Assembly (NCBI RefSeq): GCF_900343155.1
Contig: NZ_OUNG01000002.1
Span: 1-64,000, forward strand
Source: Lactimicrobium massiliense
GTDB taxonomy: Bacteria > Bacillota_I > Bacilli_A > Erysipelotrichales > Erysipelotrichaceae
Length of the DNA: 64,000 nt
Direction of reading: 5' to 3'
The position numbers and the translations under genes were made by a program. How positions within the stretch are numbered: the stretch's first letter is position 1; each line of letters starts with the position of its first letter. Of this stretch, positions 11,535 to 19,797 are shown piece after piece. The notes below the pieces were generated by a model that had not been told where the DNA came from, searched no databases, and saw only the letters and a program-made list of their open reading frames with translations.

Positions 11535-11553
11535 GAAAAGCGTAAAGCTTTTC
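11535..11553 (-). terminator. rplL-distal hairpin, partial attenuator
   Basis: Perfect GAAAAGC/GCTTTTC stem between rplL and the rsmC-like gene, without a good T-tract. It resembles the attenuator that lowers transcription past rplL in other bacteria. Its efficiency cannot be judged from sequence. Confidence 0.4.
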
Positions 11554-11569
11554 AGAAATTGTGGTGCTC

Positions 11570-11944
11570 TTACTTCAGTTCGACAGTTGCGCCTGCATCT
11601 GTCAGAGTAGCCTTGATCTTCTCAGCTTCGTCAGCCGGAACATCCTTCTTCAGCTCAGACGGTACAGCATCAACCAGCTTCTTGGCATCAACCAGACCCA
11701 GACCTGTGATCTCACGGACTGCCTTGATAACAGCAACCTTCTTGTCGCCGAAGCTTGTCAGAACAACAGTAACGTTCTTCGGAGCAGCATCAGCAGCGTC
11801 CTCAGCCGGAGCAGCAGCTGCAGCAACAGGAGCAGCAGCAGTTACGCCATACTTGTCTTCGATTGCCTTAACCAGATCATTGAGCTCGAGAATAGTAGCT
11901 TCATCAAGATATGCAAGAATATCTTCCTGTGTTAACTTTGCCAT
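11570..11944 (-). CDS. rplL: 50S ribosomal protein L7/L12
   Basis: Stalk protein that recruits translation GTPases. 124 aa with the N-terminal dimerisation helix, an Ala-rich hinge around residues 38-52, and the conserved C-terminal domain with EKTEFDV-like start and KxxVDAVPxxLKK region. AGGAGG-type ribosome-binding site upstream. It follows rplJ by 21 bases in the same operon. Confidence 0.98.
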   Translation of the reverse strand: MAKLTQEDILAYLDEATILELNDLVKAIEDKYGVTAAAPVAAAAAPAEDAADAAPKNVTVVLTSFGDKKVAVIKAVREITGLGLVDAKKLVDAVPSELKKDVPADEAEKIKATLTDAGATVELK

Positions 11945-11965
11945 GGATTATTTTCCTCCTCTTCC

Positions 11966-12514
11966 TTAGGCAGCTGCCTCTTCAGCAGCCTTTTCATTAG
12001 ATCCTGCTTCTTCTGCAGGCGCACCTTCATTCTTCTGATCCGCAACAGCCTTAACGACACGAGCGAATGAAGAAACCGGCGCATTCAGTACGGAAAGCAG
12101 CATAGACAGCATGCCTTCGCGGTTCGGCAGTGCAGACAGCGCAGCAACAGTCTTATCATCAACGACCTTGCCCTCTACAACGCCTCCTTTGAGAACCAGA
12201 GCCTTGTGTTTCTTGGCAAACTTTGCCATGACACGCGCAGCAGCAGTCTCATCAGAACCAAATGCCAGCGCATTCGGACCAGTCAGAGAATCCTTGAGAT
12301 CTCCATAACCGACGTTTTCAGCAGCCTTGGCAGCCAGAGTGTTCTTATAGACTTTCATCTCAACACCCTCAGCACGCAGGGCTCTGCGCAGTTCGGTAAC
12401 CTCAGCAACACTGAGTCCGCGATACTCCGCAACGACGGCAGAAGAGGAATTCTTGAACTTGTCTTCGATTTCGCTGACAACGCTCTGCTTGGACTTCAAT
12501 ACATCCTGATTCAT
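11966..12514 (-). CDS. rplJ: 50S ribosomal protein L10
   Basis: Anchors L7/L12 dimers on the ribosome and binds its own leader RNA to repress the operon (family knowledge). 182 aa with the typical N-terminal EYRGLSVAEVTELRRALR segment and an Ala/Glu-rich C-terminal tail. A strong GGAGGTGAAGAG ribosome-binding site precedes the ATG. It is first in the rplJ-rplL-rsmC-like gene unit, behind an L10 leader. Confidence 0.98.
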   Translation of the reverse strand: MNQDVLKSKQSVVSEIEDKFKNSSSAVVAEYRGLSVAEVTELRRALRAEGVEMKVYKNTLAAKAAENVGYGDLKDSLTGPNALAFGSDETAAARVMAKFAKKHKALVLKGGVVEGKVVDDKTVAALSALPNREGMLSMLLSVLNAPVSSFARVVKAVADQKNEGAPAEEAGSNEKAAEEAAA

Positions 12515-12529
12515 CTCTTCACCTCCATA

Positions 12530-12655
12530 TTTCCGTGTTATCGCCTACTCATAAATAAAGCCCACGCGAAAGCGAGGGCCAAAAAGTACATATCCTTTTT
12601 ACCTCGGTAACAAATTAAGCTTCCGCAGTTACTGTCTATGGTATTTGATAACGCC
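12530..12655 (-). promoter_or_regulatory. Ribosomal protein L10 leader
   Basis: The transcript between the rplJ promoter and rplJ contains the conserved TTGTTACCGAGGTAAAAAGG segment, typical of Firmicutes L10 leaders. Downstream is a GC-rich hairpin (12560-12579, loop GAAA on the plus strand) followed by TTTATTTAT, which can act as the regulated terminator. L10-L12 binding would control readthrough; this is family knowledge. Confidence 0.75.
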
Positions 12656-12660
12656 TGTAA

Positions 12661-12689
12661 ATATTACTTTGTCCTGGAGAACCTGTCAA
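12661..12689 (-). promoter_or_regulatory. rplJ operon promoter
   Basis: Minus-strand TTGACA (12689-12684), 17-bp spacer, TAATAT (12666-12661), placed so that the whole L10 leader is transcribed. Confidence 0.75.
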
Positions 12690-12700
12690 TGCGAAAACAT

Positions 12701-12727
12701 AAAAAATGCATGTCAGGACATGCATTT
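12701..12727 (-). terminator. Terminator of the flavodoxin-fold reductase unit
   Basis: Minus-strand perfect hairpin TGCATGTC/GACATGCA followed by TTTTTT, right after the stop of the reductase gene and before the rplJ promoter. Confidence 0.9.
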
Positions 12728-12736
12728 CCACTAGAT

Positions 12737-13354
12737 TTAATCGATGAAATTCGTAAAAATGTGCTTTTCCACCGCCGGCAGGCCATACTTCTGCTTCGCA
12801 TCCGCAATTGCCTTGACCATGAATGCCATATTATGCCCCAGCACACGCATTACCTGCAGGCCCTCCAGATCCTTTTCGACATCCTCTGCCGTAAAGCCAT
12901 GAACCATGTTCCAATAGCTGGAGGACACAACCGGCATCTCAGCAATCGTGAAGTACTTGTTCATCTGGTCAAAGGTGGCTGTGGTACCTGCCCGCCGGGC
13001 AGAGACAACCGACGCGCCAACCTTGAAGCGCTTGTCAAAAGGGGTACTGTAGAACAGTCTGTCCATGAAGGATACTGCGGTGCCATTGGCCGAAGCATAG
13101 TACACCGGTGTGCCGATGATCAACCCATCCGCAGCTTCAAACTTCTTTGCAGCCTCATTTACTGCATCATCAAAGACACAGTGTCCAAGTCTTTGACACT
13201 GATTGCAGGCAATACAGCCGCGAATATCCTTGTTTCCAATCCAGAAAATCTCACTGTCAACACCATCCTGCTTCAATGCCATGCCAACTTCCTGCAGAGC
13301 TCTGTCCACACAGCCATGCTGGTGGGGGGAACCATTGATCATCAATACCTTCAT
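12737..13354 (-). CDS. NAD(P)H-dependent FMN reductase / flavodoxin-family protein
   Basis: 205 aa flavodoxin-like fold. The N-terminal MINGSPHQHG is the phosphate-binding loop, and a CIACNQCQRLGHC cluster around residues 48-60 is typical of the iron-sulfur flavoprotein/NADPH-FMN reductase group. GTPVYYAS is the second FMN-contact motif. The substrate is unknown. It starts only 2 bases after the preceding dehydrogenase gene, so the two are co-transcribed, possibly with the aldo/keto reductase, as a redox gene cluster. Confidence 0.85.
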   Translation of the reverse strand: MKVLMINGSPHQHGCVDRALQEVGMALKQDGVDSEIFWIGNKDIRGCIACNQCQRLGHCVFDDAVNEAAKKFEAADGLIIGTPVYYASANGTAVSFMDRLFYSTPFDKRFKVGASVVSARRAGTTATFDQMNKYFTIAEMPVVSSSYWNMVHGFTAEDVEKDLEGLQVMRVLGHNMAFMVKAIADAKQKYGLPAVEKHIFTNFID

Positions 13355-13356
13355 CC

Positions 13357-14232
13357 TCAGTTTTCCTTCTTTCTCAGCTGCCGGATCATGCCAATCACCG
13401 CAGAAGAATCATCGCTTCCATAGCCCTTTGCCTGGCCAAGCCTGTACATCTGCAATGCATTGTTTAACATGATGGCAGGTACCTTTGCATCATGGCACAA
13501 ATCATCCGCAAGTTCCAGATCTTTCACGACAAGATCCGTCGCAAAGCCCGGCTTTCTGTCCCCTGAAAGTACCTTGTTCATCTTTGCTTTCAGAATCATA
13601 TTATTGCCAGAAGAAGCCGTCGTCACGGCATAGAAATCCTCTGGAGAAATACCGAGGGCATCTGCCATGGTAAGGCCTTCTCCATTGATCACCTGTGCAG
13701 AGAATGCCATGAAATTATTAATCAGTTTGATAGCACTTCCCATGCCAGGCTTCTTCATGAAGAAGTAAGTCTTTGCAAAGGCATCGGTCACCTCTTTCCA
13801 GCCATGACTGACAAATGGTTCTTCTTCACAGCCGATCATGATCGACAGTGTTCCTCTGGCAGTACCAGCAGGTCCGCCGGATACCGGACAGTCGATATAG
13901 TGCATGTTTTTCTCATCTGCAGCAGCTGCCATTTCCCGGGAAAGTTCCGGAGAAATCGTCGATGTATCGAGCACACACAAGCCTTCATGTCCATCAGAAA
14001 GCACCTCTTTCATCACTGCCGAAACAGCCGCCGGACCAGCCAGAGACATCACAACCACATCACACCTGGCAGCCAGATCGCCGGCACTTTTCACCTGCAC
14101 AGCACCCTTTTTACACAGCGGTGCACATTTGGAAGCAGTGCGGTTATACACCATCAGATCACCAAATTTGTCCAGCAGTCTTTCTGCCATAGGCATTCCC
14201 ATATTGCCTAAACCAATCATGCCAACTTTCAT
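13357..14232 (-). CDS. NAD(P)-dependent beta-hydroxyacid dehydrogenase (3-hydroxyisobutyrate/tartronate semialdehyde type)
   Basis: 291 aa. GLGNMGMPMAERLL is the Rossmann dinucleotide motif, DCPVSGGPAGTARGTLSIMI the family signature near residue 117, and K in the KLINNF motif the catalytic lysine. The family oxidises or reduces short beta-hydroxyacids (GarR/MmsB/GLYR1); the exact substrate cannot be read from sequence. GTG-ATG-ATG precede AAA; the second ATG (14232) is chosen because AAGGAGG lies 8 bases upstream. It sits between the FMN reductase and the aldo/keto reductase in one apparent operon. Confidence 0.85.
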   Translation of the reverse strand: MKVGMIGLGNMGMPMAERLLDKFGDLMVYNRTASKCAPLCKKGAVQVKSAGDLAARCDVVVMSLAGPAAVSAVMKEVLSDGHEGLCVLDTSTISPELSREMAAAADEKNMHYIDCPVSGGPAGTARGTLSIMIGCEEEPFVSHGWKEVTDAFAKTYFFMKKPGMGSAIKLINNFMAFSAQVINGEGLTMADALGISPEDFYAVTTASSGNNMILKAKMNKVLSGDRKPGFATDLVVKDLELADDLCHDAKVPAIMLNNALQMYRLGQAKGYGSDDSSAVIGMIRQLRKKEN

Positions 14233-14256
14233 CATCACGTCCTCCTTTTTACTTTC

Positions 14257-15090
14257 TTAATCCAGATGAATATTCAGAAACTTCTCTTCCTGCTGGGCAA
14301 GTGTCATATGCCAGTATCTCCTGCCGCAGTCAAGAGCCTCGATTTGCTTTATTTCCCCGTCCGTCAGCGTAAAGTCAAACAGATCAATGTTTTCTTTCTG
14401 ATGCACCGGATTGGTTGATTTTGGCAGCGGAATACGTCCTTCCATCACATGCCATTTCAGAATGATCTGGGCAGTGCTCTTGTGATACTTCTCTGCAATA
14501 GAAACAAGGACAGGTTCATTGAGCAGCCCGGCATCACCATGTCCCAGCGGATACCAGCATTCCATTTTCATGCCATACGGGTCAATCCTCTTCTGCAGAT
14601 CCCACTGCTGAAAGTAAGGATGGCATTCCACCTGCAGAATCTGCGGTTTTACCTCGGCATGAGAAAGCACATCCTCAAGCCGCTCACTTTCAAAGTTGGA
14701 GAGGCCGATGGCTCTGATCTTACCAGCTTCATACGCCTTCTCCAGATTGTGATACCCAGCCAGATAATTGCCAACCTGCTGATGCAGAATCACAAGATCC
14801 AGATAATCCAGGCCAAAACGATCCAGCATGCGGTCAACTGCTGTTTCATCTTCATATTCATTCGGCCAGATCTTGCTTGTCACCCAGATCTCACTGCGGG
14901 CTGCGCTGCTTTCCCGTACTGCTTTGCCAACCGCCGCTTCATTGAAATAATGATGCGCACTGTCAATGTGCCGATAGCCCAGGGCAAGTGCATTGGAAAC
15001 GGCTTTCTCACAAGTGTTGCCGTCTACCTGAAACACGCCCAATCCTATGCGCGGCATTTCCATACCATTGTTCAGCCTGACTTTTTTCAT
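14257..15090 (-). CDS. Aldo/keto reductase
   Basis: 277 aa NADPH-dependent aldehyde/ketone reductase of the AKR5-like group. The catalytic tetrad is visible: Asp in HIDSAHHYFNE, Tyr in the same motif, Lys in TSKIW and His in LVILHQQ. The C-terminal PLPKSTNPVHQKEN is the cofactor-binding signature. The physiological substrate is unknown. It is transcribed divergently from a TetR gene and shares its control region, which carries an inverted repeat over its promoter. Confidence 0.92.
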   Translation of the reverse strand: MKKVRLNNGMEMPRIGLGVFQVDGNTCEKAVSNALALGYRHIDSAHHYFNEAAVGKAVRESSAARSEIWVTSKIWPNEYEDETAVDRMLDRFGLDYLDLVILHQQVGNYLAGYHNLEKAYEAGKIRAIGLSNFESERLEDVLSHAEVKPQILQVECHPYFQQWDLQKRIDPYGMKMECWYPLGHGDAGLLNEPVLVSIAEKYHKSTAQIILKWHVMEGRIPLPKSTNPVHQKENIDLFDFTLTDGEIKQIEALDCGRRYWHMTLAQQEEKFLNIHLD

Positions 15091-15109
15091 GGTTTTACCT
15101 CACAGCATC

Positions 15110-15153
15110 AATATAAGTGACATGTTGTCATTTGTCAATAAGCGACAACATGT
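15110..15153. promoter_or_regulatory. Promoter of the aldo/keto reductase with TetR-type operator
   Basis: Minus-strand TTGACA (15138-15133), 17-bp spacer, TATATT (15115-15110). A perfect inverted repeat, ACATGTTGTC (15120-15129) and GACAACATGT (15144-15153), brackets the -35 and enters the spacer. It is the likely operator of the divergent TetR protein. For tetR, an extended -10 TGTTACAAT (15171-15179) is possible. Confidence 0.65.
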
Positions 15154-15195
15154 TATTTACGCAAAACATATGTTACAATATCACCGGAGAAAACC

Positions 15196-15867
15196 ATGTC
15201 AGAAGAATTCATCAGAGCGCGTACAAAAGAGCAGAAGGAAATCCGTATGAGTGCGGTCATGGAAGTTGCCGACGCACAGTTTCACAAGATGCCGTATCAA
15301 TCGATCACACTGTCCACCATTGCCAGGGATCTTGGATCTTCCCGGGCCAACCTGTACCGCTATGTCAAAACAAAAGAAGAGATCTTTCTGCAGCTGTACC
15401 TGCAAAAAGAAAAAGACTGTATCCAGGAAATGCAGAGCCTGGAGGGCATCGTGCCGTGCGATCCCGCCCTTTTCGGTGCAAAGATGGCAGAGATCTTCTT
15501 CCATCATCTGGACTTTATACACTATCAAAGCATCCTTGCCCAGATCATTGAGCAGAATGTTTCTCTGGAAGCACTGACTGCCTTTAAAAAGCAGGTCAGA
15601 GAAGACCGTGCCCCCGTCTATGCACTGTTGAAAAAGCAGTGTCCTTCTTTAAGCCAGAAACAGATCCAGCAGATGTTTCTGACCTTCTTATATGAAAGCA
15701 GCGGCCTGTATGCCCATACCCAGGCATCACCATTAACCATCAAAGCAATGGAGCTTGCCGGATTTACGAATCAGAATGATTCATTCACCGACATGCTGGC
15801 AGAGTTCATCACCATGTGCATGCAGCACTACAAACCATTCCAACATAAGGAGAACAGCCATGATTGA
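15196..15867 (+). CDS. TetR family transcriptional regulator
   Basis: 223 aa. The N-terminal helix-turn-helix (about residues 18-60) includes ITLSTIARDLGSSRANLYRY, the TetR recognition helix. The C-terminal ligand domain is not assignable to a ligand; the length and YVKTKEEIF resemble the TetR_C_33/TetR_29-like group seen in Clostridia. It is divergent from the aldo/keto reductase operon and overlaps the next gene by 8 bases. It probably represses both sides through the inverted repeat upstream. Confidence 0.9.
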   Translation: MSEEFIRARTKEQKEIRMSAVMEVADAQFHKMPYQSITLSTIARDLGSSRANLYRYVKTKEEIFLQLYLQKEKDCIQEMQSLEGIVPCDPALFGAKMAEIFFHHLDFIHYQSILAQIIEQNVSLEALTAFKKQVREDRAPVYALLKKQCPSLSQKQIQQMFLTFLYESSGLYAHTQASPLTIKAMELAGFTNQNDSFTDMLAEFITMCMQHYKPFQHKENSHD

Positions 15868-16759
15868 GGAAAAATACATCCCGTTCCGTGAATATCAGAC
15901 CTATGTGCGCATTATAAAAGAAGATGATCAGGACAGTGTGCCGATCCTTTTATTACATGGCGGCCCTGGCAGCACCCACAATTATTTCGAAGTACTTGAT
16001 CCCCTGTCTGCACAACGTCCTGTGATCAGCTATGACCAGCTGGGATGCGGAAACAGCTATGTGGATCATCATCCAGAGCTCTGGACGTTATCCACATGGA
16101 TGGAAGAGCTGGACAATGTGATCAAATCACTGCATCTGACCAGATTTCATCTGCTTGGCCAGTCCTGGGGCGGTATGCTTGCATTAGCGTATGCGCTGCA
16201 GCAGCCGCAGGGCCTGCAGTCACTGATTCTTTCTTCCACGCTTTCCAGTTCACAGCTTTGGGGCAGAGAACAGCGCCACATGCTGAAATATATGACAAAA
16301 GAAGAGCAGGATGCCATCACGAAAGCCGAAGAAACCGGAAACTGGCAGGACGAAATGGCACAGAAAGCCATCGCCCGCTATATGAAGCTGCACTGTGCAG
16401 ATATCAAAGACAATGATCCGGAATGCCTGCGGAGAAAGAAGAGAAGCGGCACAGAATCCTATATGACTGCCTGGGGAACTAATGAGCTCACACCGCAGGG
16501 CACCCTGAAGAATTTTGATGTGACCGACAAACTGTGTGAAATCAAAGTACCCTGTCTGATCATCAGTGGAACAGATGATCTGTGTACGCCATTGATTGCA
16601 AAAACCATGTATGATCATCTGCCCTATGCCAGATGGGAATTGTTTGCCAATACAAGGCATATGGTCTTTGCGGAGTATACAGAAAAATACCTGCAGCTGT
16701 TAGCTGACTGGTGTCAGGAGACAGATACAGGTATGATCAGAAACGAATCAGTACAGTAA
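15860..16759 (+). CDS. Proline iminopeptidase-family alpha/beta hydrolase
   Basis: 299 aa, peptidase family S33. HGGPG (oxyanion loop) lies near residue 37, GQSWGG carries the nucleophile Ser, and SGTDD and NTRHM supply the Asp and His of the triad. The family removes N-terminal proline from peptides, though some members are esterases. The start at 15860 is supported by AAGGAG 7 bases before; it overlaps the tetR stop, so the two are translated as a pair. Ends at a bidirectional terminator. Confidence 0.9.
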   Translation: MIEEKYIPFREYQTYVRIIKEDDQDSVPILLLHGGPGSTHNYFEVLDPLSAQRPVISYDQLGCGNSYVDHHPELWTLSTWMEELDNVIKSLHLTRFHLLGQSWGGMLALAYALQQPQGLQSLILSSTLSSSQLWGREQRHMLKYMTKEEQDAITKAEETGNWQDEMAQKAIARYMKLHCADIKDNDPECLRRKKRSGTESYMTAWGTNELTPQGTLKNFDVTDKLCEIKVPCLIISGTDDLCTPLIAKTMYDHLPYARWELFANTRHMVFAEYTEKYLQLLADWCQETDTGMIRNESVQ

Positions 16760-16766
16760 TCCACCT

Positions 16767-16790
16767 AAAAAGCTCCGTTTTCGGAGCTTT
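16767..16790. terminator. Bidirectional terminator
   Basis: AAAAGCTCCG-TTTT-CGGAGCTTTT hairpin with A-tract and T-tract on both sides, between the convergent iminopeptidase and M24 peptidase genes. Confidence 0.9.
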
Positions 16791-16802
16791 TGTTGTCTGA
16801 TA

Positions 16803-17879
16803 TCATCCAATCACTTCAATATCATGCGGATAGTGATTCAATACCTCATGGCCATCTTCTGTAATCAAAACAAGGTCTTCAATTCTGACACCGGCAATGC
16901 CAGGATGATAGATACCCGGCTCAATAGAATGAATCATGCCAGCCTCTTCCAGATTGTGGTTCGTGCTGGAAACATCACCGTACTCATGGTCCTGCAGGCC
17001 GATGAAGTGGCCCAGTCTGTGGGTAAAGTCTTCACCATAGCCGCCATTGGTGATGATATCGCGTGCCTTCTTGTCAACCGAAGCAATCTCCACGCCTGGT
17101 TTCAGCATCTCTTCACTTTGTTCATTGGCTTCTCTGACAAGGTTGTAGACCTTCTCCGCTTCCTTGTCCGGATACTGTTTATAGAAGAATGTTCTTGTCA
17201 TATCAGAGCAATATCCGTTGACCACGCAGCCAACATCAAACAGGACGATGTCGCCCTCTTCCAGCACAGTGTCATCCGGCATATGATGTGGATCTGCTGC
17301 ATTATCGCCAAAGGCCACAATCGGATCAAAGGAATAGCCGGAAGCACCAAGCTTCTTGTAGATGGCAAGCATCTGATCAGCAACTTCCACTTCTGTTACG
17401 CCTTCGTGAATCAGCTTCTTGAACTGTTCCATAGCAAGATCATTCACATGGGAAGATGCCCGCATCAGCTCAATCTCACGTCTGTCTTTGACCGCACGGG
17501 TCTGATCTACAGCCAATGATCCCAATGCAAAGCTTGACGCTGCTTTCTGCTCCATCAATGGCAGCAGGAATCTGGCCGGCATGATCTTATCCACACCAAG
17601 ACTCTGGTTAGGATCCAGATCCTTTCTCAGCATCGCAGTGACATCATCGGTATCATCATAATAGACTTTGCGTAAGCCCAGATCATCATCAAAGCGGAAC
17701 AGGGCATTGACATAGAGCACCGGCTCTTTATCTTTGCGCAACAGCAGGCCAAGGAATCTTTCACCCGGCTCAAAATGTTTTCCACACAGATAATCGATGG
17801 CATAAGGATCCATCACCAGCAGGGCATCCTGCTGCAGCTTATTCAAAACACGATTGACTCTATCCGTATTCAGCATCAT
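16803..17879 (-). CDS. M24 family metallopeptidase (Xaa-Pro aminopeptidase/dipeptidase type)
   Basis: 358 aa with an N-terminal creatinase-like domain and a C-terminal pita-bread catalytic domain. The five metal ligands are visible: two Asp in FDVGCVVNGYCSDMTRTFF, His in HRLGHFIG, Glu in SIEPGIYHPG and Glu in RIEDLVLIT. It cleaves Xaa-Pro bonds (family knowledge). The open frame reaches 17927; the ATG at 17879 follows GAGG by 5 bases (a second ATG at 17876 is possible). It is convergent with a proline iminopeptidase, together a small proline-peptide set. Confidence 0.92.
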   Translation of the reverse strand: MMLNTDRVNRVLNKLQQDALLVMDPYAIDYLCGKHFEPGERFLGLLLRKDKEPVLYVNALFRFDDDLGLRKVYYDDTDDVTAMLRKDLDPNQSLGVDKIMPARFLLPLMEQKAASSFALGSLAVDQTRAVKDRREIELMRASSHVNDLAMEQFKKLIHEGVTEVEVADQMLAIYKKLGASGYSFDPIVAFGDNAADPHHMPDDTVLEEGDIVLFDVGCVVNGYCSDMTRTFFYKQYPDKEAEKVYNLVREANEQSEEMLKPGVEIASVDKKARDIITNGGYGEDFTHRLGHFIGLQDHEYGDVSSTNHNLEEAGMIHSIEPGIYHPGIAGVRIEDLVLITEDGHEVLNHYPHDIEVIG

Positions 17880-17895
17880 TTTCACCTCTGCTTCT

Positions 17896-17904
17896 ATTAT
17901 AGCA
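17896..17904 (-). promoter_or_regulatory. Extended -10 promoter of the M24 peptidase
   Basis: Minus-strand TGCTATAAT, an extended -10 box, right after the rplA terminator and about 17 bases before the chosen ATG. No good -35 is seen. Confidence 0.5.
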
Positions 17905-17908
17905 AACG

Positions 17909-17938
17909 AAAAAAAGAAGCCAGCCATCAGACTGACTT
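17909..17938 (-). terminator. rplKA operon terminator
   Basis: Minus-strand 9-bp hairpin AAGTCAGTC/GGCTGGCTT (with G-U pairs) followed by seven T, just after the rplA stop. Confidence 0.85.
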
Positions 17939-17951
17939 CCTGTGTGCTTAC

Positions 17952-18629
17952 TTATTCAGCAGCTACCTTGATACCAGGACCCATCGTTGTAGAAACCGTG
18001 ATGCCCTTGATATAAGCGCCCTTGACAGATGTCGGCTTTACCTTGACGATCTGATCATAGAGAGCTTTGTAGTTGGCAGCCAGTGCATCCTCAGAGAAGC
18101 TGCACTTGCCGATCAGGCAGTTCACATTGCCGTCCTTATCGACACGGTATGTAACCTTACCTTTCTTGATCTCTTCAACAGCACTGGCAATGTTCATTGT
18201 CACAGTACCTGTCTTAGGGTTCGGCATCAGGCCGCGCGGACCAAGGATCTTACCAAGACGGCCCAGCTGACCCATCATATCCGGGGTAGCAACGATGACA
18301 TCAAAGTCCATCCAGCCGCCCTTGATCTTCTCAAGGACATCTGCTGCACCGACAATATCAGCACCAGCATTCTTAGCCTCTTCAGCCTTGGCACCCTGGG
18401 TAACAACCAGAACTCTCTGGCTTCTGCCAGTACCATTCGGCAGCACCATAGCGCCTCTGATGTTCTGATCAGCCTGACGCGGATCAACATTCAGCGAGAA
18501 GCTGACTTCAACCGTTGCATCAAACTTAGCTGTATTTGTCTTCTTAGCCAGGGCAACTGCCTCAGCATACGGGTACTGCTTATTGGAATCTACCAGCTCT
18601 TTAGCTGCCTTATACTTCTTGCCTGCCAT
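17952..18629 (-). CDS. rplA: 50S ribosomal protein L1
   Basis: 225 aa, normal length. Contains the L1 signature region ([20 protein letters not shown]) around residue 125. It binds 23S rRNA at the L1 stalk and represses its own operon through the leader (family knowledge). It starts 5 bases after rplK. In most Firmicutes rplJ follows directly; here the operon ends with a terminator. Confidence 0.98.
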   Translation of the reverse strand: MAGKKYKAAKELVDSNKQYPYAEAVALAKKTNTAKFDATVEVSFSLNVDPRQADQNIRGAMVLPNGTGRSQRVLVVTQGAKAEEAKNAGADIVGAADVLEKIKGGWMDFDVIVATPDMMGQLGRLGKILGPRGLMPNPKTGTVTMNIASAVEEIKKGKVTYRVDKDGNVNCLIGKCSFSEDALAANYKALYDQIVKVKPTSVKGAYIKGITVSTTMGPGIKVAAE

Positions 18630-18634
18630 CTGAG

Positions 18635-19057
18635 TCAGTCCTCCATTCCTTCTACTTCAATACCCATGTTGCGGGCTGTGCCAGCCACAATCTTCATTGC
18701 AGCCTCAACATCATTGGCGTTGAGATCCGGCATCTTGTACTCCGCAATCTCCTTCAGCTGATCCTTTGTGATCTTGCCAGCCTTGACAGTCTTCGGTGTA
18801 CCGGAGCCCTTCTTGACGCCAGCAGCCTTCAGCAGAAGAACAGCAGCCGGAGTAGTCTTCAGAACGAAATCAAAGCTCTTGTCTTCATATGCAGTAATGA
18901 TGACAGGAACGATATCGCCCTTTCTATCCTTTGTTTTGTCGTTGAATTCTGTGCAGAACTTCGGCATGTTAATACCGGCAGCAGCCAGAGCTGGACCCGG
19001 TTTAGCACCGCCGGCAGGGAACTGCAGCTTTGAAATCTTTGCAATTTTCTTTGCCAT
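18635..19057 (-). CDS. rplK: 50S ribosomal protein L11
   Basis: 140 aa. Typical N-terminus [16 protein letters not shown], with the [11 protein letters not shown] loop and the C-terminal rRNA-binding domain ending [12 protein letters not shown]. It forms the GTPase-associated centre. The open frame extends 24 codons upstream, but the ATG at 19057 has AGGAGG 8 bases before it and matches family starts. Confidence 0.98.
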   Translation of the reverse strand: MAKKIAKISKLQFPAGGAKPGPALAAAGINMPKFCTEFNDKTKDRKGDIVPVIITAYEDKSFDFVLKTTPAAVLLLKAAGVKKGSGTPKTVKAGKITKDQLKEIAEYKMPDLNANDVEAAMKIVAGTARNMGIEVEGMED

Positions 19058-19087
19058 GTGGTTTTCCTCCTGTATTTTCCACATGCA

Positions 19088-19119
19088 GTGGTTATCGGGT
19101 GTCTGCTTCACCCTCCCAC
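19088..19119 (-). promoter_or_regulatory. L1-type operator in the rplK leader
   Basis: The minus-strand leader holds GTGGGAGGGTG ... CACCCGATAACCAC. The two paired segments enclose an asymmetric loop like the L1-binding site on 23S rRNA, which is mimicked in rplK-rplA leaders. Autogenous repression by L1 is inferred. Confidence 0.65.
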
Positions 19120-19150
19120 GCATGCACACACAAAAAACATGTGCTGAAAT

Positions 19151-19179
19151 ATATTACCCTTGTTTATCTGATGCGTCAA
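19151..19179 (-). promoter_or_regulatory. rplKA promoter
   Basis: Minus-strand TTGACG (19179-19174), 17-bp spacer, TAATAT (19156-19151), immediately downstream of the nusG terminator. Confidence 0.7.
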
Positions 19180-19180
19180 T

Positions 19181-19201
19181 AAAAAGAGTGCCGAAGCACT
19201 C
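19181..19201 (-). terminator. nusG terminator
   Basis: Minus-strand GAGTGC-TTCG-GCACTC hairpin followed by TTTTT, one base after the nusG stop. Confidence 0.9.
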
Positions 19202-19202
19202 C

Positions 19203-19796
19203 TCAGTCATTAATCTTTTCCAGATCTGTATAGTTGATATCCGTCGGTGTCTCACGGCCAAACAGCATCGTCAGCACATTGGCAACCTGCGTCTGATCAT
19301 TCATGGAAGAAACCTTGCCCTCCATGCCAGAGAACGGACCAGTCAGGATTCTGACTCTGTCACCAATGCCAAAGTTAACATCCACCTTCTTATCAGACTT
19401 GCCCATTCTTCTCAGGATTGATTCCATCTCATCCGGTGCAACCGGGAACGGCTTGGCACCGCCGCCGGAAGAGCCAATAAATCCGGTAACACCCGGTGTA
19501 TTACGGACAACATACCAGGCTTCATCTGTCATCTTCATCTCAACAAACACATAGCCCGGAAACATGTTGTGCATCTTCTCAACCTGCTTGCCGTTCTTGA
19601 TCTCAATCTCAGGTTCCTCGGCCACAACAATCCGGAACAGAGAATCCTGAATGCCCATGGATTCCACACGCTTCTCCAGATTATCCTTGACCCTGTTCTC
19701 ATGGCCGGAATATGTATTGACTACATACCAGCGCTTCTGATGCTCATCATCCACAGCTGCGCTTACATCTTTTTTGTCAGTCTTCTTCTCAGTCAT
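19203..19796 (-). CDS. nusG: Transcription termination/antitermination protein NusG
   Basis: 197 aa. NGN domain starting at KRWYVVNTYSGHENRVKDNL (about residue 21), with a C-terminal KOW domain including GDRVRILTGPFSGMEGKV. It binds RNA polymerase beta' and modulates pausing. The longer open frame (19814) is rejected because GGAG lies 6 bases before the ATG at 19796; the start follows the secE stop by one base. Confidence 0.97.
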   Translation of the reverse strand: MTEKKTDKKDVSAAVDDEHQKRWYVVNTYSGHENRVKDNLEKRVESMGIQDSLFRIVVAEEPEIEIKNGKQVEKMHNMFPGYVFVEMKMTDEAWYVVRNTPGVTGFIGSSGGGAKPFPVAPDEMESILRRMGKSDKKVDVNFGIGDRVRILTGPFSGMEGKVSSMNDQTQVANVLTMLFGRETPTDINYTDLEKIND

Positions 19797-19797
19797 G

